From contig OV884056.1 in NCBI GenBank assembly GCA_930367215.1, positions 44,702,308-44,766,307 of the forward strand: 64,000 nucleotides of DNA. The letters are read 5' to 3'. Made by a program: the position numbers and the translations under genes. This DNA comes from Pollenia angustigena (taxonomy: Eukaryota > Arthropoda > Insecta > Diptera > Polleniidae). Each line of letters starts with the position of its first letter. Position 1 is the first letter of the stretch. Positions 1 to 11,322 of the stretch are shown in pieces. The notes beneath the pieces were generated by a model that made no database searches, was not told the origin of the DNA, and was given only the letters and a program-made list of their open reading frames with translations.

Positions 1-7
1 CTTTCTA

Positions 8-1060
8 TACCTGCACATTTAAGATAAATGCACAAAATATTTGGCATTTTAAAATTATTTTCCCACAAAAAATCAAAGTTAGCTGCACTTTGACTTAACT
101 GCCCAAAATACATATTTTCTGGAATTATTCTTCAAAATCCTTGTTTACGTGCATTTTTTTTCCAATTCAAACAAAAAATTTGTAGAATCAAACAATATTT
201 TGTCTGAAATCGGTCCTATAAACAAATTTGCATATTCAAACAATTTATTTGCATTTTGTTTATTGAAAAAAAACACTGATTTTTTCAAACAAATAATTTA
301 ACTGAATCAAACAAAAAGTTTACTGAAATTCATATACAAAATTTCAAAATAAAAAAAAAAGTTTTTGCACAAGTAAGCACTGTATGAGAAGATGACGGCA
401 GAGCAGAGCCGCCGGCTGGCTTTGAGACACATTTTTTTTGTTGGAATAATTTTTTTCTTTATCACTCTCTGTTGCTGTATCCTTTCCTTTGCTAAAGAAG
501 AAATGTAACCAAAAACGGCAGCAGACCGACTCGATATGTTCTTCATCATTCTATTTTTGTATTTCATGTATTTAAGCAAACAGTTTTAAAAAATTGAATA
601 CGGGATTTTGTTTCTTGTAATGTTGTTTCTGCTATTGTTTTTCTTAAAGTTGCACTTTTTCAAAGCGTCCAAAAATAGACTGTGTGTGTTTTTTGTTGTT
701 GTTCTTATATTTCACATAAAGAAGTGTTGCTTACGATCAAATAAAAAAATGCAAAAAGACGACAACATTAAAGAGCGTTAAATATCTCATACAAAATTAT
801 GAAAACTTGACACCAATAACGCGTTTATTATATTTTTGAAGAGTTGTCCACATTTTTGTTGGTTAAATAAAAATCAAACAAAAATATTGTTTGAATCAGT
901 AAAAAAATTTATAGAAATTAAAAAAATTTTCAAACAAGCGATTGTTTGAAAATAATTCGGCAATAATTTTTTCTGTGTACCTGCATATTTTTCATATTTT
1001 TGGGCAGTTTTAAAATATTTTCATACACAACATCAAAGTTAGTTGCACACATAACAATAT
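8..1060. repeat. AT-rich island flanked by a diverged direct repeat
   Basis: Positions 8-95 and 978-1055 are diverged direct copies: both begin tacctgca, pass through a ttttaaaat-attttc block and end in atcaaagttagctgcac or atcaaagttagttgcac. The DNA between them is rich in the word caaacaa(t/a)att in both orientations (about 165-305 and 870-950). That layout is typical of the ends of a non-autonomous DNA element, but I could not fix its borders. The minus-strand frames here look like chance frames. Confidence 0.4.
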
Positions 1061-1239
1061 ATGGTGGCCACTTTTTTACATAAATATCCAATTTAAGCTG
1101 TTTATAAAAATATAAATCGCAATTATTTTGTTTTTTCCATGCATTTTTATGTTCTTTGTGAATTCTCATTGTTTTTGTTAATGTTTCTTTTATATTAAAT
1201 AAACATATGTACATACATGTATAAAATGATCTGTTATAT

Positions 1240-1947
1240 CCCAGCTAGCAGAGGCTGTTTGTTAGACGATAATGTTTTATATACAACTCCTGAAATAATC
1301 TTCTGATTAATATCTGACGAGTAGCAAAAACATCTAAATCTTTTTTTAATTTATTATTTGTTAATTTATTTTTTGACACTCTCGTCTTTAAATCTTGGAA
1401 TGAACCTTTTGGGACTCTCTGTAAGAATCGTATAACAATTACTGAGCTACCTAAATGAGACCGTTTTTAAAGTATGAAAATCTATTGCCAATACAATTTT
1501 AATAAAACAAACCGGCCTAAGGATCTGTAAAAAAGGATTTTCCGACAGGATGGTGTGGATTTCGCGTCCTTAAGGTTTGTTTTATAGAAATTGTATGAAA
1601 ATTAGAAGTTTTGGCATGAAAAATAAGCTTGATGCCCTTATTTAGTTAGCTCAGTCATACGGCTGAGCATATCACGAGTTGTAAAATAATACCTACATAC
1701 ACGAGTCTCATACGACTCTTGGCATGCTTTTTGAAAGACTCGTTAGATAATCTCTACATACATCATAAACGATTTCCTTTACGATAAATATAAGCGTTTT
1801 TCGCTGCGTTATGGAAGAATCTCTCATACAAATCCACATGTGTAACAGTTTCCCCCGTGTGAGGAATTGTTTACAATTAAAAATGAGCTTGTCGACTCTT
1901 TGTGAGATTCCCAGTAGACTCCTAGACGATTAAAAATGCTAGCTGGG
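1240..1947. mobile_element. TIR element, CCCAGCTAGCA ends
   Basis: CCCAGCTAGCA at 1240-1250 is exactly inverted at 1937-1947 (tgctagctggg), bounding 708 bp without a coding frame. Inside, words such as acgag-tctcatacgac and gttagacgataat recur. Flanks tgttatat and ttggaata show no clear target duplication, so the superfamily is open. It is a non-autonomous cut-and-paste element by structure only. Confidence 0.5.
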
Positions 1948-2299
1948 TTGGAATAAAATTTTAATAAAATATAAATTTATGTATTAATAAAATAATTTTT
2001 TTATTCTACTTTTAAATCAAACAGTTTACTTTAGCTGCACTTTTGTGCAGGTAACCACAATTGTGTACCTGCACTTGTTCTTGCTATAAAAACGTAACGG
2101 TACCTTATGTGACCATGAAATTTTGGGAGATGATGCAAGTGTTACCAATAAAGTCATTTATTAAAAAAAAACGTAAATCGAAAATGATGTCGCTTACATT
2201 ATTTTCGCGGTTAGGACTCGATATGTTGTTCATTCGTGTACTTTACTATGAAGAATATGTTGAGTTTTCCGAAAAAAGGAAAGTAACAGTTAGATGATC

Positions 2300-3000
2300 A
2301 GTGAAATAGTCCGTTCACAAATTAAATTCAAAGTTTTAAAGTACCTATTGCAAGACCCTATATAAGGTCCAACCGATTGATGCTTTTTATTAAGAGATAC
2401 TTTCGTGGAGTACGTAGTGGTTGTGGTTAAAACCCAAAGTCGCGGGAAGGGAGATCCTGAAAATCCCACTATACGGCTGCTTTTTACTACTTGGGGGAGA
2501 GTTCGGCCTGAGGGAGGATTATCTCTAGCTGTTGGAATTTTTCCAAAAGCAGAGGAGGTTAGATAACTCCAGCTCCTAAACAGTTTATAATATGGCCAGA
2601 TTATGCAATTAAATTGCTACATTTGTTTGATGTTGCCTCTCCGGGACGGTTGCTAAACACATTGTTGGTCAGCCAACGGTTAAGATCCACCATGAGACTA
2701 GGCCGCCACGGCAGGTGCTCATGTAAATCTACATCATAAAAACTATGATTTTTTTTATATTTTTCTAATTTAAGAAAAATCTGGCAGCCTTGGAGTAATC
2801 AATTTAAAATTTATTCGCAAATATACATATGTATATGACGATCATTGGCTATTGCATTTGCGGGATCTGGCCAGATTTTATATGCAATTAAGCTTTGACG
2901 AACTTAAAATATTTTTTTTTTATGTTTTGGCTAAAATCTAAAATAATTAAGTTAGAATTGAATATATTTTTTCAGTGTATTGCAAGAAATGTTAAAAACA
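2300..3000. other. Unassigned, with a GC-richer 350 bp segment
   Basis: From about 2370 to 2740 the DNA is clearly less AT-rich than its surroundings (ccaaagtcgcgggaaggga, ccgccacggcaggtgctcat), like the body of an old retroelement. No frame longer than a few tens of codons survives and I could not match it to a family. The rest is ordinary AT-rich sequence. Confidence 0.25.
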
Positions 3001-3099
3001 TAAACGGTGTTGCCAGACAACTTTTGGCTTATAACCCCAATTTATTATGAAAAGTCTCCAAAAATCCCTTAGCTCAAAACTTAAATCCTAATTAAATCC

Positions 3100-3455
3100 T
3101 AAGTGTTTTATGCGCATTAAATATGCAATAAAACCTGGAAAATATGCCCTGAAAATTGTAAATAATATGCCTTCAAAAAAATTAGAATTAGACAAAATTC
3201 AACAAGTATCAAAATATGCTTCAAAAAGGTGATATATGCTACATAAACTTAAAAATATGCTGCAAAATGTAATCCAATTTTTTTTCTCCCGACTTGTGAG
3301 AATAAAAAAACTTAACAATTATCAAAATATGCTTCAAAAAGGTTAAATATGCTTTATTAAACTAAAAATATGCTTTAAAAATGCTTCGTTTGCTAAAATA
3401 TGCAATTAAATGGCGTAATGGTTAAAATATGCAAAAATATGCACTTACATATCGT
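3100..3455 (+). repeat. Interspersed array of the word AAATATGC
   Basis: About twelve copies of (a)atatgc lie within 350 bp, spaced irregularly by 15-45 bp. Two larger units (atatgcttcaaaaaggt) occur at about 3210 and 3330. Next to it are gtgttgccagac (about 3007) and cgttgccaaa (about 3445), which recall hAT termini. This looks like the subterminal repeat zone of a hAT-like element, but a pair of ends with a target duplication was not found. Confidence 0.4.
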
Positions 3456-3469
3456 TGCCAAAATTCTCA

Positions 3470-3880
3470 AAAAGCTCAAAAACAGATAAATAAGTATATT
3501 GTTTTTATCTACGATGGCCGCACAAGAAAAAACCTGCAATTGGATATTTTCGGTTTCCCTTATTTACCGTTTCCGAAGACATAAAAAATAAATTTTTATT
3601 AAATTTACCTACTTTTAATTTTTAAAATTAAAAGTTTATTATAAAGTATTAACATTGTTTTGATTCAGTGATTCTATTTGAAATTAATTGACTAAAAATT
3701 AACTTCGTTTGCCAAAAGAAGCTCTATTTCTCGATTAGATTTTTAAAATCTGTCGCTAAGCTCTTAAGCAAATTAACCAAAGAACAAACAAATGTCCAAA
3801 AACTGAAAAACGGCACCAAAGAAAATAATGTTTATGAAAAAGTGATTTCTTTGACAACTTGAAAACTAACAACAGTTCAA
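3470..3880. other. No recognisable feature
   Basis: AT-rich sequence in which I see no gene, inverted repeat or tandem repeat. Confidence 0.4.
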
Positions 3881-4620
3881 AATTACTAGAAAATTATTTA
3901 TCAGACCGTCAATTTAGAGTCCGACACAAATAATATGTGGCAAGATAATGTACGATTAAAGCTGGTGTTCCACAGGAAAGTGTTCTTGGACCTACTCTCC
4001 ATTTAATATACAGCTCCGATTTGTCCATATGCGACAAACTGACCATTTACCCATTTGCGGATGATTCCGCTATTCTAAATTCGCATGTGGACCCACAAGT
4101 GGCCTCTCGTCAACGTAAAGACTTTTTAAGTCAGGTGGAAACTTTGTTGAAATTGGAGAGTTTGAGAAAACATGTTGAAAAGTAAAGCTTATACTCAGGG
4201 GAGGAAATTGTCCATCTGTAACACTTAAGTATACATTTGGATATACGGCCTAGTTGGCGTCGACATATAGAAGCCTCTACATTTCACTGGTTAATTAAAA
4301 ACAAATCTAAACTTTGCCTATACTATAAAGTCCTCCTTCAGATGACCGTTTAAAAACCATTATTATGTACATATGGAGAACGGCTAGCAATTTCAGTATC
4401 GAGCTTATACAGAGGGCACAATTGAAAATTCATAGAACTTTAAGGGGAAAGCTAGCTCGAGCTAATAGACACAAATACTAAAAAAAATAGCACAAAATTA
4501 TATTTCAGAGCAAAAAAGAGATAACAAATAAAATTGAGAGACTTAAAACTGTACGAAAAAACCACTCAATTTTAAATCAACATCTCTTCAATAAACGGTA
4601 AATTTACCTTCACATTTGTG
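3880..4620 (+). pseudogene. Jockey-like non-LTR reverse transcriptase fragment
   Basis: Conceptual translation across frameshifts shows the C-terminal half of a jockey-clade reverse transcriptase. The signatures are NYLSDRQFRVRH (about 3890), AGVPQESVLGPTLHL (from 3960), then PFADDSAILNSH (about 4050), where FADD is the catalytic YADD/FADD box, and further on WLIKNKSKLCL and an IELIQRAQLKIHRT-like stretch near 4400. In the family the box after AGVPQ reads GSVLGP; here Gly is Glu. Stops and frameshifts make it inactive. The sequence resumes at 5440 after two inserted elements. No 5' ORF1 or endonuclease is visible, consistent with the usual 5' truncation. Confidence 0.75.
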
Positions 4621-4626
4621 TAGGTG

Positions 4627-5010
4627 CCCAGCGGGAAAATGGAATTAATAGGAATCGAGAAAGTAAAACATATCTTGTATAATATTTGATTCCAGAATTC
4701 ATTATTCTTAACACAGACCATGTCCTAGGATTGTAATAAATTATTTTAATGTATACTGGGAATGACTTAAAAAATTCTAAAAAAAAAGATAATTGTCATG
4801 AACAGATGAAAAAAACACGTAACATTTTTACGAACAAAAACAATACATTCCTTGTTCTGCAAATTTGAGAATATACGTGGTAATCAAATCATATTTATTG
4901 TGTCAAAAAAATTACCTTCTCGAATCCCATGAATGCATTATTATTCTTTCGAAAATAATACATTATTTTTTTAGTTATTTATGTAATCAATTCCATATTT
5001 TCCCGCTGGG
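4627..5010. mobile_element. TIR element copy A, CCCAGCGGGAAAAT ends
   Basis: A 384 bp unit starts CCCAGCGGGAAAATggaatt and ends in the inverse (aattccatattttcccgctggg, shown in parts). It is non-coding apart from chance frames. A second copy follows after only 28 bp. It sits inside the jockey-like reverse transcriptase remnant. The target duplication is not clear. Confidence 0.65.
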
Positions 5011-5038
5011 TGGGGTTGGAAAGAGATATAAGAAATAA

Positions 5039-5422
5039 CCCAGCGGGAAAATGTAATCAATAGGAAACGAGAACGTAATACATATATTGATTAATATTTG
5101 ATTGCAGAACTCATTACTCTTAACACAGAATATGTCCTTGGATTATAATAAATTATTTAAATGCATACTGGGAATTACTTAAATAATTCTAAAAAATACG
5201 AATAATTGTCACGAACAGAAGAAAAAACACGAATAATTGTTACGAACAGAAACAATACATTCCTTGTTCTGCAAATGTGAGAATATACGTGGTAATCAAA
5301 TCATATTTATTGTGTCAAAAAAATTACCTTCCCGATTCCCATGAATGCATTATTATTCTTTCGAAAATAATACGTTATTCTATTGGTTATTTATGTAATC
5401 AATTCCATATTTTCCCGCTGGG
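5039..5422. mobile_element. TIR element copy B, CCCAGCGGGAAAAT ends
   Basis: This second tandem copy of the unit at 4627-5010 is in the same orientation and similar along its whole length (for example tacattccttgttctgcaaa in both). A lone terminus of the same family, cccgctgggttatttctt, occurs at about 37559, and its last bases (ttatttctt) match in reverse the flank of copy B (agaaataa). So at least three traces are in the window. Confidence 0.65.
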
Positions 5423-5439
5423 AAGGTATGGATGTTCTC

Positions 5440-5570
5440 GTATCTTATATCGCACTGCACTTAAGAAATATATTAAAAAACTGGAAAATCATCCAAAAGT
5501 GCAATGCCCTGTCCTCAACTCCAAGCACGAACAAGTCTTCGAAGAACCGATATTCCGCCCCGCTAGGTAA
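5440..5570 (+). pseudogene. Jockey-like element C-terminus, resumed
   Basis: After the two CCCAGCGGG units the frame reads ALKKYIKKLENHPKVQ and ends FEEPIFRPAR. This matches the pattern KLKRYI..LNNHPN..A at the end of jockey-type ORF2, so it is the continuation of the fragment ending at 4620. The order and strand fit one old element split by later insertions. Confidence 0.5.
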
Positions 5571-6299
5571 ACATTAATGTTCTATTAAAGTGGGATTAAT
5601 TTTTATAATCAAACCAAAATCCCAAATACTTTTCACGTTTGTCTTAAACAAATTTCTAGTTTTTCTGGAATAGAAAGATATTAAAAAATTTTATTTTGAA
5701 AATAGTTTATATAATAAAAATTAAATGTTTAATCTCTAGATTTTGCAAAAATCTCTAAATCCCTACCTACTAAAAGCCGTCCTCAAATCAAGGTTAAAAT
5801 TTTGGGAAACTCCCATTATCTGGCAACACTGAACTTAACTGTTCGACTTAAAGAAACTACAGTAGAACTTCGCTATAATGAATTCCCTCCCTTTTTTATT
5901 TTTTCGTTCCACTTTTAGTGTATTTTGATCTCCTTTAATGAATTTACCTGCAGTAAATTGTTCTTAAGAACAAATTTGACTTGTATGGCCTTTTATTTTC
6001 ATCTAATAAATGATTGCAAAAAAATTTCTGTTGCGCATACTAACAGCACTGGAAAATAAAAAAATAATTAGACGATTCAAAAAAGTAAGATCAAAAAGTC
6101 TTAATCAATAAGAAATTTTGCCAGCAGTCTTCCATGTTAAAGGAATACAAGTGGCAAATCTAAGTAGAATTTCTCCTAATTTTTTTAGTTTAAAACGGTT
6201 GAAGAAGAAGTCATGGTCACATTTGGTAAATATTTGACCAAGTAAGTGTAACCAATTTCTTTGCTTTTGTGTAACATCATTTTTATATTTATATAAAAA

Positions 6300-6565
6300 C
6301 GAAACAGCTCGTCTCGGGATTTTTTAAATAAAAATAAAAAATTAAATACTGGAGAATTTTGTTAATAACTTGGACCCAGCGCTATCTACCAGCAAAAAAA
6401 AAATTTAAATATCACGATAACGGCGCCACCTATTTTTATAAACCATCAGTGAAAGTAAACCTTTCCAACGCATGTACTCGTTTGTAAATCGGTTGAGTGG
6501 TTCACGAATTATAAAATCACGAACATAGGACAACTTATTTTTATATATATAGATAGATAAAAAAT
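6300..6565 (+). repeat. 3' end of an interspersed repeat ending ttttatatatatag
   Basis: The sequence from about 6420 (caaccatcagtgaaagtaaa.. to tcacgaacataggacaac) ends in atttttatatatatagatag. The same tail closes the repeats at 24342-25504 and 38093-39415. This looks like a truncated 3' end of a retrotransposon with a short ATAG-type tail. Confidence 0.4.
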
Positions 6566-6839
6566 TTATTATTCTGTTAGCTAATCTGGTTTATTATTTA
6601 ATAGAAACGGATCCATATTTAAAATAATATTATTATTATTTTAGTTTTCCTGGTGGTCACGAGAGCAAAAAAAAAAGGAAGAGTTTTATATTCGATTGTG
6701 CCATATCTTTGACCGTTCACCAAGAATTAAATTATGACAGGAGTGGGCTTAATATGAAATCTGTGAAATATGTACATAGGCTATGAACCAATCTTTAAAA
6801 AATCTGGCCACACAGTTTTAGTCACGAGAAGGAGTCTGG

Positions 6840-7560
6840 AATACACTCAAGGGAGCCCACACTCAATCGGGAAGACTTATGGATTACTGTAACGTTTTCT
6901 AGGCGGAGATACTTGCGATCAAGAAGTCTATAGCCTGGCTCAGGCTATTTGCCGTGTCGAGCACTGCTGTGGATAATTACACTGATAGCTGTACCGCCGT
7001 TCCGCCATGATGGCCTTGGATTCCTTCTGGCTGATAACGAAAAGACCACTTCACTGCCGCTAATCTCTTAATAAAATGGCTGAGCAGTTTGATATCAGTA
7101 TCATATGGGTCCCAGGGCATGGGAAAATACTAGGGAACATAAGGGCAGATGATCTTGGCCCTTCCTTACGGGTTTCACTGGACCTGGAAGGCGTTAGGGT
7201 GTCTCTGGTCTTCTGCAAAATTAAACTTCGACGCTCGACTATATCGATATTGCTTATGACATGGGTCGCGAACACTGGATGCAGGATCGCCAGACAATTG
7301 TGGCCCCGCATGGATGTCAGAGCGAACCATGTTCTACGATCGATGACCAAGAGGGACGTGTCCCTTTTGGAATCTGTTGTCACGGGACACTGTCTGTAGG
7401 TATATACAGTTTCTGGGAGCCGGACACTATAATTACTTCCGCAACTGTGATGACAAAAGTGGGAAAGAGAACGTAGTACATATTTTGTTGTCACTGACGA
7501 CTGGCCGAAATGGCTTCCGCCACCCTTGACGGTTTGTACAATATCGCTGGCGTTAAGCTG
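6840..7560 (+). pseudogene. Non-LTR retrotransposon RNase H domain fragment
   Basis: A run of frames reads as an RNase H domain of a non-LTR polyprotein. EILAIKKSIAWLRLFA occurs near 6910 (family pattern QAEIFAI..A..WL), a DNYTDSCTAV stretch near 6975, then IIWVPGHGKILGNIRADDL at about 7106, matching I.WVPGHSGI.GNE.AD.LA with the last catalytic Asp. After that come HYNYFRNCDDKSGKENVVHI-like words near 7425, the usual C-terminal Cys/His region. Several frameshifts break it, so it is a dead fragment. The same family appears at 9030-9310 (minus) and 63560-63800 (plus). Confidence 0.7.
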
Positions 7561-8251
7561 GAGCTTATTTAAAACTTTGATAGATGGGGGTTCTGCGTAG
7601 TCTAACTCCATGGTATCACAATGGATCATTGGGTCTAAGTGTGTCAAATGGAAACTGACTTTCATTTCTACCTTACCTAACCTAACCATTTCTTAAAGAG
7701 TATTTCGATAAGGGAGGTTGGTTAACATTTTGGTCGCAAATTTTTTTCCTTTTATGCAAATCATGTTGGATTTTTATCCCAAAAATTTTTTTCTGTGGAG
7801 TCATTGATAATGAAGTTTGAAATTTTGTCCACTATAACTCTACCATTTATTGACTCATCTTCAAAAACGACCCATGGTTATCTTAGAAATTTCATAACCT
7901 TTCACTAAAAAGAAAGAAATACATAATCCGTTTAAAATTTTTGAAGATATTTGCATTTCAAACACATCATCTTTTTTTAAAAACACAGATATGTAATGGT
8001 GATTTTGGAATATCTCAAAAACTATTCTACTTTTGATATTGACTTCATATTCGGATTTAGGGGAAAATTCTACATAAAGATTAGGTGTCAAATTCATTTG
8101 GTCAAAAAACTGTCACGTAGTATAATGCTTAAATGCATATCCAAACTAAAATATCTGATTACTTTTAAATACAAGTAGAAAAAAAAACAATTTCTATATA
8201 ATGAAGTGATTATCTAATACCATCAAGATTCACTGTAGACAAGTTCGACTG

Positions 8252-8870
8252 TAGGTAAAATTGTATTTTGTTGCTTGTTCGATGACTCGGCTGATTGGTT
8301 AATTAACAAGTCAGAATTTGATGTGTGATGACGAGTGAGTTTTTTTTAAGATGACTGATTGTTTAAATTAATATCTTGACTTATAGGATTTGTGTTTATG
8401 TCTTTTTGAAATGGAATGTTTCGTAACAAAATACCAATCTTATCATAGCCGTCCCTTGAAATAATTGTCAGTATGTTTGGCATTTTTTTAAGAAGACTTT
8501 AAGTCGCATTTTTTTAAGGGGTTCTCTATTTTAAATCTTAAGAACGTTTTTGTTTTAAAACGTTTTCAGAATTCATTAAAATATGTAAAAAAAGAAATTG
8601 ATTTAATTTGCATTAATTAAATACCATTAGAAAAACAAACAAACAAACAAATTTAATTTATTTAAGCCCCTTTTATTGATTTGAAACACAAATGATTTAA
8701 AGTTTACAAGTACATACCTAAAGTTTTTGAAAAAAATCGCTTAGAATTTAAAACCAAATTTTAATACCTTTCAACAAAATTATGTACCTAGCGATATTTC
8801 TATTTATATTCTAAAGTCAAGTAATATCTAAAAATCTATGTACTATGATTATGACGTCAAAGCAGAGATG
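8252..8870. other. No recognisable gene
   Basis: AT-rich, with a short aaac run at 8634-8650. No coding frame or inverted repeat that I can support. Confidence 0.4.
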
Positions 8871-8975
8871 CCAATTTGGCGCGTTTTAACTATGCCAAAC
8901 GCACTCGTTTTGCCTAAGCGCTTTTAATAAAAAATACTTTTAACTGTTGCGTTTTTAGTAAAATAACTAAAAACT
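8871..8975. repeat. Possible hAT terminus with GCGTTTT words
   Basis: cagagatgccaatttggcg at about 8872 resembles a hAT end, and within 100 bp the word gcg(c)ttttaa or its inverse occurs about five times. No partner end was found, so this is a suggestion only. Confidence 0.25.
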
Positions 8976-9029
8976 CTTCAAATAAACATGTTCTTACTTG
9001 TTTTTGTATACAAAATTGTTCAATGGCGA

Positions 9030-9310
9030 CTATCTTTTTTCCCAAAGAAAAACAGCTGACTCCCAACTTTTACATCTATGTATTTTGAGAGGCATTGCCA
9101 AATTGGAAATAATGTTTTTGAGAAAACCAAAATCATTAAGGAACAGGCTAGGCTGTTTGTCAGAAAAAAAACGGCCATTCAAGTTCGACACGGCAGATAG
9201 CCGTAGCCAGTCTACAGCTTCCTTCATCGCCCGTATTTCCGCCGGGAAAACGCTACAGTATTACCCGATTGAGGTTGAGCTCCCTTGAATGTACTTCGAA
9301 GCCCACGCCT
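9030..9310 (-). pseudogene. RNase H fragment, second copy (minus)
   Basis: Read on the minus strand, this is a diverged copy of 6840-6960. It has the words caagggagc-caatcggg, then a frame giving AEIRAMKEAVDWLRLSAVS, which matches the RNase H pattern AEI.AI..A..WLR. It is short, with no intact catalytic set. It belongs to the same non-LTR group as the fragments at 6840 and 63560. Confidence 0.6.
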
Positions 9311-9382
9311 GCTCTTGACTTAAAATATAGATAAGACTGAACTATTTGGAATTGTGGCCCAGAGTTTAAAAATTCCGCTAAT

Positions 9383-9810
9383 TTAAATATTAAATTCGGT
9401 GCGCACTAGTGGCAACAACTCATTCGTACAAACTTTTTCAAAAAATGAATATTGCACCAGTATGATTGTATGGTATGTGTTTTGAGCACAACTCAACATT
9501 ACTAGGTTGTGCCAGTATACTGGCATAATGTTTGCCCTTCTGAAGCAAAAACCAAAAACTATAGTTACAGTGCGGGTGTAAAAAATACTCTCAAAAATTA
9601 ACAGGGGAATACAGGGGAATAATAAATACACGCAGCACAGCAATAAGAGAGGGAACAAAAAATACACACATTCCAAGGCGAATTTGCTAGAAGTGTTTTT
9701 TTCGGTGGTCGAGATGTCATAGTTTTTATACAAAATAGGTTTTCAAATAAACAAACCTATTATTTTTAATAGCAATATTGACAACCCAACCACAGAAGCA
9801 CTGTTGTTGT
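9383..9810. other. No supported feature
   Basis: A 116-codon minus-strand frame at 9383-9733 is Cys/Phe/Leu-rich in AT-rich DNA and has no domain I recognise. I treat it as a chance frame. Confidence 0.4.
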
Positions 9811-10051
9811 ACACAGAAAAAAATAAAAATTGATTTCAATTAAAAAATGTGTGATATTAATTAAAAAATTAATTAAATTTGCACCAGTAAACAAATTAAT
9901 AGTATCAATTAAACCACTTAATAGTATTAATTAAACGTTTAATTTACTTGATTAAACGTTTAATTCACTTGATTAAATTTTTAATTAAAACTAATTTTAT
10001 TTTTGATTAATGCTTTAATTGGTGAAAAATTTTGGAGAATTTTTTCTGTGT
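9811..10051. mobile_element. AT-rich MITE, ACACAGAAAAAA ends
   Basis: acacagaaaaaa at 9811 is inverted at 10040-10051 (ttttttctgtgt). The 241 bp interior is made of words such as aattaaacgtttaatt and attaattaa, largely self-complementary. A related element with insertions lies at 29604-30000. Confidence 0.65.
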
Positions 10052-10205
10052 AGAGTTGACCTAACCATCTAGTCAATTCGCCTTGACACATTCTTTATTA
10101 TTTTAATGTGAGTTTAGGATGTATATACGAAATAGTTTGTGTGTTTATTTCTTTGATAATATTAAAACAAGAATTCTTTACAAAAACAATTCTTTGTATG
10201 GGTAC

Positions 10206-10826
10206 CAGTGTTGCCACTTAGTGGGTAATTACCCGAATTAGGTTTTATATTTACTTACGTGGATGTAATTTCTTTTAGGTGTAGATCAGGTGTGATTTAA
10301 AATTCTGTCTAATGTATAAAAGTCCTTGAAATTTGTTCTGATATCAAAACGACAATAATACTTAAAAACTGTAGAGCATTTTAAATTAAATTAGTTTAAA
10401 AAGTAAAGTAATAATTTAAATTTAAATAATTTAATTTTAGATATAGTTGATAAAAAAATTTAAAAGTTTTCTCAACAAAAATTACTGTTTCTTAAAAAAA
10501 AAATTCTGTCGCTTAGTATAGATTTGCAAAAGCTTGATTAAGAATGGCGCCCATTAGGACTCTAGTTTAGAACCCGAAGTTTATTGGAGAAAAGTATTTA
10601 AACTAAAAAATAAGCTGGGGGAAGACATGTTTCCAATATTACAAAAAATAATTTAATTTTCTATTTTGCCCTTTTCCAATGCTTTATTATTTGAGAAACA
10701 GACTGTGGTCTGTAAGAAGGTATACAAAGGAACGGTAATGAATATTTTGAATTTACATTTTAATTTAAATCGGGTAATTCTGCTTCATCTTAAGTGTAAT
10801 GTCGAAATTTTCTGGTGGTAACACTG
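10206..10826. mobile_element. hAT-like non-autonomous element, 621 bp
   Basis: The ends are CAGTGTTGCCAC and, inverted, CAGTGTTACCAC. Flanking 8-bp sequences are atgggtac (10198-10205) and atgcgtac (10827-10834), seven of eight identical. The terminal word gggtaattacccg lies at the left and cgggtaattc at the right. There is no transposase frame. An 8-bp duplication with a CAGTG start is the hAT pattern. Confidence 0.75.
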
Positions 10827-11320
10827 ATGCGTACACAACATACGACACACAAGTAAACATCACAAATTCGTTGAATGCGTCCGCTACATACGAGAGAAAA
10901 GTAAACATCACAAATTCTTTGGATGCGTCCGCTACATACGACAGACAAGTAAACCTCACAGACTGCACGTATTGATTTTCAAATACTGGGAGTATAATCA
11001 AACATGTGTTACTGTACTGAAATGCTTTGAAAGAAACCAGAACTATTTGGAGTGTATATCTTTGAATTCGTGTACCAACACAACACTATTTAAATTGTGT
11101 GACGAACAGTACTGCATAGCATGTCTCCTTGTGGTTGTACATTATCGTTTTGGTAACAGATTTGATTTTTGTTATGTGTTTGAATTGCAAATACATTTAT
11201 GGAGGCCTTTACTTGATACCACACAGCCAAATCTTTTGAAGATCGGCTTATAAGATACCATAGGGCCTATATAAAGCGTTCTCTCGGAATACACTTTAAT
11301 ACTCCAAAAACCGTGACAAA
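10827..11320. repeat. Short tandem repeat of about 60 bp, then unassigned
   Basis: From about 10835 to 10965 two to three units repeat (gcgtccgctacatacgaca, caagtaaacatcacaaattc). Beyond that the DNA shows no feature I can support; the plus frame at 10972-11253 is unrecognised and unsupported. Confidence 0.45.
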
Positions 11321-11322
11321 TA

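Larger units (their letters stand above)
5860..8251. mobile_element. Pogo/Tigger-like element shell flanked by TA
   Basis: The left end CAGTAGAACTTCGCTATAAT starts just after TA (5858-5859). The right end, read inverted, is CAGTCGAACTTGTCTACAGT and stops just before TA (8252-8253). Similar ends (CAGTGAAACTTCGATATAA) bound the element at 54107. TA duplication and CAGT-GAACTTCG ends are typical of pogo/Tigger elements. No pogo transposase is readable; the interior is filled by retroelement debris. Confidence 0.5.

Noticed and set aside
307..579. 90-codon minus frame
   Set aside because: Low-complexity, Lys/Phe/Tyr-rich composition expected from AT-rich DNA; no domain, no splice context, lies in repeat words.
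7060..7689. 209-codon minus frame
   Set aside because: It is the antisense shadow of the RNase H fragment on the plus strand, whose WVPGHGKILGN motif is clear.
9383..9733. 116-codon minus frame rich in Cys, Phe and Leu
   Set aside because: No recognisable domain, no signal or splice context; chance frame next to retroelement debris.
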